From Sporothrix humicola (lineage: Eukaryota; Ascomycota; Sordariomycetes; Ophiostomatales; Ophiostomataceae), in NCBI GenBank assembly GCA_021396245.1, contig WNYE01000052.1:1-64000 (forward strand): a stretch of 64,000 nt of DNA, read 5' to 3'. A program made the position numbers and the translations under genes. This document shows positions 56,206 through 64,000 of the stretch, one piece after another. Numbering within the stretch: position 1 is the stretch's first letter; each line of letters opens with the position of its first letter. The notes under the pieces were generated by a model. The model was given only the letters and a program-made list of their open reading frames with translations. It was not told the DNA's origin and searched no databases.

Positions 56206-57561
56206 ATGTGCTTCGGTTCAAAAGACTCGGCGGCCGATGCGCCAGCTCGCCCGGTGCAGCTCCAGCAGTCCAATCCTGCAGACAACAAGAAGGTGGCCTA
56301 TCCGCCGCCCGCCCGCCGGAGTAACGAGTATGCGCCGCCCGCTGGTCCTCCTCCGGGGCGGCAACAGAATCAGCAGAACCAGAACAACGACTACGCTCCC
56401 CCGGCAGGCCCGCCCCCGGATCGTCAGCAGAACAACGACTATGAAGCTCCAGCGGGTCCTCCCCCTGGACGCCGGAACGAATATGAGGCTCCTTCAGGAC
56501 CTCCCCCTGGCCGTGCTGCTGCCGACGACTTTGCTCCGCCTCCCGGCCCGCCGCCTGGCCAGGCATCTCGGTCGACGGATTGCCCATCTGACGATTTCGC
56601 GCCTCCTTCTGGCCCCCCTCCATCGTATGGCGGTGGATACAACAGCAGCGGTGCCGATGACTACGCACCGCCTCCTGGCCCGCCTCCCAAGCTGCACGAC
56701 TGGGAGGCTGCCGTGCCAGACAACTCGCTGCTGCCACCCCCGCCCAGGCTGTTCGCGGGCTGGGACAGGTCGCCCGTCAACAATGCCACGGAAGACGAGG
56801 CTAAGGCAGGTACTACATGGTGCGAGAAAAACAAACTCGACCCGGAAAACAACGTCCTAGATGATGAAGAAAGAGTTACTCGCAATGCCATCGACAACTA
56901 CAGATTCAACCTGCCGAGACCTTTCGGCTACCGCGGTAGCTTGGACAGACAGGAAGACGGCTCCTGGAAGGGCAGCACCGACCGCAAGAGCCCGGACACA
57001 TGTTTGATCAGCTTCCCGCCTATTTACGCCGCCAACCTGCACCAGCCACGCGTGCCCGGCGGTCGGAAGACGGTCTACTACGAGGTCCACATTGCTCGCA
57101 ACAACCGCGACGAGGTCAGCCTCGCCATGGGCTTTGCCGCCATGCCCTACCCGTACTTCCGCCTGCCCGGATGGCACCGTGGCAGTCTGGCGGTTCACGG
57201 CGACGATGGCCACCGCTACGTCAACGACCTGTGGGGCGGCAAAGAGCTGATCGACGGCAACTACCGCCTCAAGCCCGGCGGCAAGTACGGCATCGGCATG
57301 GTGTTTACCCGCAAAGACGGCCCTCCCGCTTACGAGGGCGCAGCCGCCAAGGACCAGTTCGATGTCGAGGTGTTCTTCACGGACAACGGCCACAAGGTGG
57401 CCAGCTGGGACCTACACGAGGAGACGGACGCCGTGCAGGATCTGCCCGTCGTTGGATTGGAGGGCGACCACGATCTGAGCGCGGCCATTGGCACGTTCGA
57501 AGCCGTCAAGTTCGAGGTCATCTTTGACAAGAAGCGCCATGCATACAAAATAATAGAATGA
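56206..57561 (+). CDS. Proline-rich SPRY-domain protein
   Basis: Single exon of 451 residues from ATG 56206 (context CACAATGTG). Residues 42-165 hold about seven imperfect copies of an APP-x-GPPPGR unit, preceded by Y or F and acidic residues. A linker leads to a SPRY fold at about 245-450 (TCLISFPPIYAANLHQPRV, VYYEVHIARN, SLAMGFAAMPYPYFRLPGW, GDDGHRYVNDLWGG, KYGIGMVF). Two PPxY motifs, PPSY at 138-141 and PPAY at 373-376, could bind WW domains. Yeast Ssh4 and Ear1 are SPRY proteins with PY motifs that recruit the ubiquitin ligase Rsp5; this protein lacks their transmembrane segment, so that role is only a hypothesis. There is no signal peptide. Confidence 0.82.
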   Translation: MCFGSKDSAADAPARPVQLQQSNPADNKKVAYPPPARRSNEYAPPAGPPPGRQQNQQNQNNDYAPPAGPPPDRQQNNDYEAPAGPPPGRRNEYEAPSGPPPGRAAADDFAPPPGPPPGQASRSTDCPSDDFAPPSGPPPSYGGGYNSSGADDYAPPPGPPPKLHDWEAAVPDNSLLPPPPRLFAGWDRSPVNNATEDEAKAGTTWCEKNKLDPENNVLDDEERVTRNAIDNYRFNLPRPFGYRGSLDRQEDGSWKGSTDRKSPDTCLISFPPIYAANLHQPRVPGGRKTVYYEVHIARNNRDEVSLAMGFAAMPYPYFRLPGWHRGSLAVHGDDGHRYVNDLWGGKELIDGNYRLKPGGKYGIGMVFTRKDGPPAYEGAAAKDQFDVEVFFTDNGHKVASWDLHEETDAVQDLPVVGLEGDHDLSAAIGTFEAVKFEVIFDKKRHAYKIIE

Positions 57562-57777
57562 AGCCAGCATGCAGCTAGTCGTGGTCGTGACTATTGTTGT
57601 TTAGAGTAGAGGGGTATCCTTTTGTTTATTTTTTGTTTTCCGTTTTTGTTTTACCTTTTATCGTCTACTTTTAGTATCGCTTTTTATATTGTACAAAATA
57701 CCCGCTTATGCCCATGCTCATGCTCTTTCTCATGCTCCCCGCTATTCATAAATCTTTTTACAACCATAAATCACTAA
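57562..57777. terminator. Convergent 3' region, SPRY protein and IleRS
   Basis: Short T-rich spacer between convergent stop codons, with no other gene. Confidence 0.4.
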
Positions 57778-60700
57778 CTATGCATGCTCCACAACATCGT
57801 CGCAGCGTCCACACAGATGGTCCGCCTCTTGTGCAAGATACCGCCAGCACCGTGGGCACTTGTCCATTTTCGGCGGCAGAACCACGGCCGTGGCCTGTCC
57901 GCCCTGCACGTCGAACTGTGCCGTATATGTCCATTCCGGTGATGCTTCTTCCGCACTCGCCGGCTCGCCGTCTGCAACCACAGAAACTGACGAGACAACA
58001 AACATGCTGTCCAGCTCGTCGGCGTGCTCTTGCAGGATCGCGAGTGCCGGGCTCTCCTTTGGCACACGTAGAACCACAGAGCTCTGCAGGGCTGAGCCGA
58101 CCACCTTGTCCGTCCGAGCATTCTCGAGAGCCGCCTTGACGGCTGCATGCGCAGAGAAGATGACCGGGATGGCTTCCCGAAGGCGAGTCGTGTCGCTCGG
58201 GAGACGGTCTGCGGGGAACAGAGGGTCGTCATAAAGCTGGCGCAGCGGGTGTTCCGTCGACGCCTTCAGCCACTCGGGCGCATGGTCCCAGGCCTCCTCC
58301 ACCAGCGAGGGGACCACCGGCGCCAGCATCCGCGTCAGGCCCAAGAACAAAGGCTCCAGAACACCGCCGCCGTCACCGCAGTACAGCCGGTCCTTGGCCG
58401 CCTCGAGATAGAACGCCGACAGGTCGCTGGCCAGCCACAGGTTGAGGGTCGATAGGCCGCGGTGGAAGTCCAGCCGGTCGTACGCCGCGGCGACCTCCTT
58501 CATCGTGTCCTGCAGCTGAACCAGCGCAATGTGGTCGGCCGTCGACAGAGGACTCGTGCGTGCCGACTCGTGCATCGACCCCAGCAGCATCTTGAGCGTC
58601 ACGCGGTACTTGACGAGGGCCGTGTGCGTCGCCTGTAGCACCGTGTCGCTGATGACGATGTCGCCCGTGTAGTCGCTGCCGGCGACCCACAGCCGCAGAG
58701 CGTCGGGGCCTAGGGCGTCGTACTTGGCCACAAGGGCCGCGTTAGGATCCGTTTTAGGATCGGCCTTCTCCTCAGTCTTCGCCTTGCCCCGGTTCTTCTT
58801 CTTCTTCTCCTTGATCGGCGGCAGCAGAGTGCCCTCCATAACTTCGGCGCCCGTCACAATGTTGCCCAGCGACTTGGACATCTTCTTTCCCTTGCCGTCC
58901 AGCAAGAAGCCGTGCGTGACGAGCGTCTTGAACGGTGACAGCATCTCGGTTTCCGCTGAAGACGCACCCGCCTTACTCAAAGCCGCCACTCTTGTCAACA
59001 GACTCGACTGGAACCAGCCACGGTGCTGATCAGAACCTTCCAGATAAATATCCGCCTGAGAGCCCTTGGCGCCTTGTGTCCAACTACTGCCGCTGTCAAA
59101 CCAAACGTCCATTGTGTCCATACCGCGGCTGTACACAACACCCGGGTTGGCCTGGCGCAGCGACTCGGGAATCCAGGCAGCCTCGTCGGCGGCATCAGAC
59201 CACCATGCATCCGTGCCGCGCTCTTGAACCACCGACAGAATGTGCTTCACTGTCTCTTCTGTCAGGACGACACTGCCGTCGTCGCCGTACAGTGCCGGGA
59301 TGGGCACGCCCCACGCCCGCTGCCGTGAAATACACCACTCGCTGCGGCCCTTGACAAAGCTTTCCAGCCGGCTGCGGCCCGACTCGGGCACAAACTGCAC
59401 ATTCTTCAAGCTCGCCACGGCCGGCTCCTTGATCACGTCCACGTCGGCAAACCACTGCGCCGTCGCCCGGATAATAATGGGCTTCTTGGTCCGCCAGTCG
59501 TACGGGTACTTGTGCCGGATCTTGTGCAAAAGGAGAACACGGTCGCCCAAAATTTCAACAACGGCCTTGCCGCCTTCGCTCTGGACAGACAGGCCCTCGA
59601 GTCGGGAGGCGTCGTCGGGGTACGCCTCGGCCGTGAACCGACCCTCGCTGTCGACGGGTGCCGGAACCGGCAGACCCAGTCCCATGCACACAATGTAGTC
59701 GTCAAAACCATGGCCGGGGGCAATGTGCACAAGGCCTGAGCCCGAGCCGGCTGTGACAAAGTCGGCATGGATGATGGGCTGCGGCTTGGCCGTCGTGCCG
59801 CGCAGAGGGTTGGTGTACTGAAGCTGGATCAGGTCGGCACCGCGGATTGAACGTGTAATGACCGTCGGTTGGGCGGTTCCTTCCGGGAAACAGGCGGCAA
59901 GAACGGCCTCCAGGCATGACTCGGCCACCAAAATGTTTTCGCCCGCAAGCTCAAGGAGAACATATTCAAAGTCGCGGTGGACGGCAATCGCCTCGTTCGC
60001 CGGGAGCGTCCAGGGCGTGGTGGTCCAGATAACCGCCGAAAGGGGCTTGCTTCCGTCGTGACCCGGGACGGTAGCTCCAGAGACGATGGGAAACTTGACG
60101 TAGGCCGCCCACGACACGTGCTGGTCGTTGTACTCGAGCTCGGCCTCGGCCAGCGCCGTGTGTGAAGAGGGCGACCAGTACACCGGCTTGTACTTGCGGT
60201 AGATCAGGCCCTTGTGCACGAGTTCTTGGAACAGTTTGAGCTGCCGCACTTCGTACTCGGGGTCCATTGTCGTCCACCGGTTGTCCCAGTCGGCCATGAC
60301 GCCGAAGCTGCGGAACTCTTGCATCTGGTCGAGGATCGTGCGGGAGGCAAGGTCGCGAGCAATCTTGCGGATCGCAACGGGGGTCAGAGTCGAAGGAGAC
60401 TGAGCCGAAGGCGAAGTCGACGATGTAGAAGACGACGTTGAAGACGACGAAGACTGTTCTGCCGCCGCCGCCAGTGCCTTCAACTCAATGGGCAGCCCGT
60501 GGCAGTCCCAGCCTGGCCGGTAGTGTACCTTCCGCCCCTGTTGCATCTTGACCCGCAGGCTCATATCTTTCAGAATCTTGTTGAGGGCATGGCCGACGTG
60601 CAGCTTACCGTTGGCGTACGGCGGCCCATCGTGCACCACAAAGGGGTTGTCGTCGGGGAGGTTCGTCTGTTGCCATTTGTATAGCTCGTCGGTGCTTTGT

Positions 60701-60854
60701 TGGATGTAGAGGGGTCGTGTTTTAGCAAGAGGGCGGGCCCTAGGGAGGTGTTAGACAAGTTTGCGAGAGCTAAACGATGAGTCGTCCAAGGGGGTATCAC
60801 TCACGGAAAGGTAGACTTGGGCAGCCTTAATGTCGATACCCATGATTTTGACAT
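57778..60854 (-). CDS. ISM1: Isoleucyl-tRNA synthetase, mitochondrial
   Basis: Two exons, 60854-60805 (16 codons plus two bases) and 60739-57778, encode 1003 residues. The enzyme charges mitochondrial tRNA-Ile. The class I HIGH motif is HVGH (residues 64-67) in GPPYANGKLHVGHALNKI; KMSKS is at 636-640 (KKMSKSLGN). DVWFDSGSSW is also present. The C-terminal zinc-binding tail, CPRCWRYL with HLCGRC, is the bacterial/mitochondrial form. The spliced N-terminus MSKSWVSTLRLPKSTFPARP is basic, hydroxylated and free of acids, a good mitochondrial presequence. Another ATG only 14 bases downstream (60841) is out of frame with the body and was rejected. An S/T-rich insert follows ELKALAAAAEQ. The cytosolic enzyme would be encoded elsewhere. 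Confidence 0.94.
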
Positions 60855-61263
60855 TTTGTCTGTAACTGCATTCTGCGCAAGTGCAGAATTACACAGTCCA
60901 ATGCGACGGGAGAGGTCGTGTGCAGACTCAATGGCAGTCGTCTGATCCTGGAGACGAACTCGAGATGTTGATTTTGGGCGATGCCGCCAATTGATTTTTA
61001 AAGTGGGTCCATCTAACCCCCAGCGCGGTGCGCGACTGCCAACTGGGTGAGGGGATGAAGTTTCCCCATATTTTTCTTTTGGTGAGAAGGCCAGACCCAC
61101 TCCAGCTTCCGTTTCGTCATAACTCGGCCACTGCAGCCTTGCGCCAATCGAGCCGTGAACGACACCAATTCACGGTCACGCTTTCCTCAACGCTCAACAG
61201 TGTGCAACCATCACCACTTGACAAACTCACACGTACGACTATTCTCTCACCGGCGGCTTCACG
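60855..61263. promoter_or_regulatory. Divergent promoter between IleRS and the acidic nuclear-type protein
   Basis: Only 409 bases separate the two start codons, so the genes probably share a bidirectional promoter. No TATA box is obvious. The plus-strand side is C/A-rich before ATG 61264. Confidence 0.5.
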
Positions 61264-62417
61264 ATGGCCCCCCTACGCCGGTACTTGCGGATCAGTAAGT
61301 ACTCGGTACTCGAGTGCCGCATCTATGTCGACAACCCGGCCCTCGTGCAGTCCTGGCTGCTGCATCCCCGCGACCCCGTGCTCCCGCGCGTCATTGAGAG
61401 CGTGCGGCCTTTGGTGCTGCCAAAACTGATGGAAGAAAGGGAGAGGGCAAAGAAGAAGGGCACAAAAAAGAAGGGCGCCATCCGCGACGTGCTCATAGAA
61501 GGTGGGCAATTCACAGTGCTCCTCACGCATTCACGACGAAACTAACCACCCATTCTCTGCCTATAGAAGACTTTGAGGTCTCCTTATTCCTTACAGAAAC
61601 AAATACACGACACTCCCTCCTGTTCAAACACCGGCGCGCCCGCGACAAGACACAAACCCGGCTGGTGTCCAACTCGTCCAAACTTACGGGCGGCACGAGC
61701 GATGCGCCAATTGACGTGGAAGACGGAGCCAGCGGTGACCTAAGGGTAGAGATCGGTGCCGACGGCAACAACGAGAACGATGATGGAGACGAAGATATTG
61801 TCTTGACAGCAGCCAGTATAGGCGGCGCAAATCCGCAGCCCGGCCGTGATGAAGCGCCGCCAAATCTGCTCCTCGAAGACAGCGACGAGGAAGTTTCGTT
61901 TGCGCTGCAAGACATCCCAGATATCCAAGAGAAAGACGACGCCACAGAAGACCCATCCACAAGGAGGTCAAAACGGCGAAGGCAAGACCCTGTGCAGGTC
62001 AGAGATAGCGACGATGAGGACGAGGACGGGGCCGGGAGCGACAACGACTCCCTCTTTATGAGTGGCAACGAGAATGACGACGACAATGACGCCGATGCAC
62101 CGCCTTCAAAACGGTCACGAGTTGTCCCCGTTGACGCGGACATGGACGACGATGACGAAGGCAGCCGCAAGAAGAAGAAACTCGCCATGGACGTCATCTA
62201 CGAAGGCTTCGCCATCTACGGCCGCGTCTTGTGCCTTGTTGTGAAGCGACGAGGACCTCCACGCGGCCGCGGTGCACAAACTACACTCCCCGTATCGGTC
62301 GGTGGCGGACGAGCAGGCAACACAGCAACAGCGCCAGAGCCGATGAAACCTGGCGGCCAGGCCGCCATGGAGAATTGGATTGCGTCGACGCAGGTGCAAA
62401 TACCCCAGACAGAGTGA
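61264..62417 (+). CDS. Acidic nuclear-type protein with conserved N-terminal domain, function unknown
   Basis: Two exons, 61264-61501 and 61567-62417 (65-nt intron, GTGGGC to TAG), encode 362 residues. The first 115 residues look like a folded domain: RRYLRISKYSVLECRIYVDN, then WLLHPRDPVLPRVIESVRPL, then across the splice IEEDFEVSLFLTET. Residues 125-290 are acidic and disordered, with basic clusters typical of nuclear signals: RRSKRRRQDP near 212, PPSKRSR near 255 and RKKKKL near 275. A short hydrophobic motif follows (VIYEGFAIYGRVLCLVVKRRG), then a G/P-rich tail. The pattern suggests a chromatin or DNA-repair factor, but I do not recognise the family. Confidence 0.75.
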
Positions 62418-64000
62418 TGGTCGCTTGCTTTGGTGTTAATTTACATAATGACATAATCTTGTTAATAATTTAATGACATCCATTTTCTAAATCAAATACA
62501 TTGTCATACTTTTTTGGATTTTTGAGTTTTGATACTTAAATATATCTGGTTTAACAAAAAAATAGAATCGTTGTCACGTTTTGTATTTTATTTTATTCAT
62601 TAATTTTTCTTTTCTCTTATATTCTTGACAAAAAAGAAAAAGAAAAAAAAAAAAAAATAGAAGAGATGATTACCTGTAACAATCCCACGTATGATGTAGA
62701 AATGAGCAAAATATTTTATCAAACATGTCATAAGGCATTCTTCAACATCATCACCATCCTCGTCTTGCTATTGTGACGTCGAGGATGTTCTTTACATCCG
62801 TTGATCGGCCTTCCACATCTACCCCCACAGACTCGAGAGCACGAGACAGTAAAAATCAGACAGGTGCTGCAGGTAAAACTTCAGCGGGACGGGCCCTTGG
62901 GCAGTGTAGTAGGCACTGTGGGACGTAATCACTGCACAAATATTAGCCAGGTCTGGCCATGCGTGGCCAAATCCAAGTCTGGAAAAATCAACTCGTTTCC
63001 GGCTTGCGGTTGGTCCTGGAACGCACATCATTCCACCAGCCGCCCCGGACATGCCTTCCTGCTTCCCCGGAGGCATTACCGTTCCGTTTCTGAGCCGTGC
63101 CGTGTCGTCTCTACTGCGTTCACGTCCCCAATTCTATCCCCATTCTATCTCCATTTAATCTATAAAAATTGTTCTGGCCACCCCTTAATTCTGCAGGAGG
63201 ACCAATCCGTCTGTATGGGATGTAGAAAATGGGATTTTGCCAGCTGAAAGTATGCTGAAGCCGGATAAAAATTTGTTTTTGGTGCCGTATCGAGCGTATG
63301 TGTAACAATCATCCAACTGATGGTTTGCACAGCCCCCAATGGTTCGACTTGCAGAAATTTGGCGCTCAGCAAAAGGGACGGACATCAGTCATGTATGAAT
63401 AAACGCGGCAAATGGCGCACTCATATGAAAAATCTTTGCGTAAAAGGTGGCTGCTGATGATTCGGACATGGGACTGATGCAGAATTTGAGACGGCAGAGA
63501 ATATGAGTATGCAGGTGACAACCAACGTCATCTGGAGAATACATATTTTGACTTGACATGAAAGACTTGACAGTCTTTGTACATTGTACTCTCTCGTGGC
63601 AATGGCTTATCTTGTCCAGGAGTGATTTCACTATTTCAAGAGTCTCTTCATTGACTGCCGAGAAAGGTTTAGAGTCAATTCTATCTGGCCATCTTTATCG
63701 TTTTTTCTTTCGTGATAGCATACAATACGGCTTCTGCTGTTTTTTATATATTTATTTCACCTTACCGGTTTTTATACTGACCATGTGGGAATACTCTTTG
63801 AGAGAATACTCGTTGACAAGATGGAAGACCTCGTTAGTCGACTTTTCAACTCAAAATATTGAGTGAGTGCATTAGTCATGGAACTTACCTGGATGTACTT
63901 TATGTATCTTTGTAAATCATGTTCCTTGGACCTGCATGTCCCGTGTGAACAGACCGTGTTCTATGATGTCCGGGGAAGAGTATCAAAAGTCTCTCAACTG
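62418..64000. other. Right-hand intergenic region, no gene seen
   Basis: 62418-62720 is AT-rich, with an A-rich run near 62630-62660. The rest has mixed composition. Small frames at 62801-63247 and 63558-63866 show no domain or codon bias. Any gene beyond 64000 is outside view. Confidence 0.45.

Noticed and set aside
60801..60843. Alternative start of IleRS at the ATG beginning 60842
   Set aside because: It is out of frame with the body when the GTGAGT donor and TAG acceptor are used; the ATG at 60854 gives a continuous frame and a good presequence.
63335..63365. GGTTCGA box resembling a tRNA B box
   Set aside because: The following bases do not match the consensus and no cloverleaf is visible.

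Overview
The window is nuclear DNA from a filamentous ascomycete (Pezizomycotina, most likely a Sordariomycete; an Ophiostomatales-like genome is possible but not shown). The evidence is short GT-AG introns of 51-171 nt, GC-rich third codon positions, CT-rich leaders, fungal protein families (End3, bimC-type kinesin-5, NACHT NLR, fungal phospholipase D) and a block with the signature of repeat-induced point mutation (RIP).

Layout. Bases 1 to about 3720 are an extremely AT-rich RIP block with no open frames, probably a dead transposon or other repeat. A large Q/S-rich protein gene (4519-7023, minus) follows. Upstream of it lie almost 7 kb without a convincing gene, purine-rich on the plus strand. 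From 14 kb to 62 kb the window is ordinary gene-rich euchromatin: SEC62 (plus), a GNAT-like protein (minus), phospholipase D (plus), kinesin-5 (minus), END3 (plus), an AIF/FSP1-like oxidoreductase (minus), acyl-CoA-binding protein (plus), TDP1 (minus), an Eps1-like membrane disulfide isomerase (plus), folylpolyglutamate synthase (plus), a NACHT NLR-like receptor (plus), an amidase (minus), a basic low-complexity protein (minus), a proline-rich SPRY protein (plus), mitochondrial isoleucyl-tRNA synthetase (minus) and an acidic nuclear-type protein (plus). The last 1.6 kb holds no recognisable gene.

There is no operon and no obvious biosynthetic cluster. Neighbours are mostly unrelated housekeeping genes in convergent or divergent pairs. 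Shared themes are endoplasmic reticulum and membrane traffic (SEC62, the disulfide isomerase, PLD, END3, possibly the SPRY protein), mitochondria and one-carbon metabolism (FPGS, mitochondrial IleRS, the FSP1-like enzyme) and genome maintenance or mitosis (TDP1, kinesin-5). The NACHT receptor is the one gene of accessory, rapidly evolving type.

Exon-intron models were built by eye from splice signals, reading frame and family conservation. Each spliced coding length is a multiple of three. No homology search could be run, so family names rest on recognised motifs. The most testable observations are a two-start arrangement in FPGS, a 4-base stop-start overlap between an upstream ORF and the first gene, a strand-asymmetric RIP edge, a (CA)36 microsatellite inside the kinesin-5 intron, decoy splice acceptors in PLD, twin CHHC sites in the disulfide isomerase, a His-rich/poly-Q Sec62 N-terminus and an NLR without visible C-terminal repeats.
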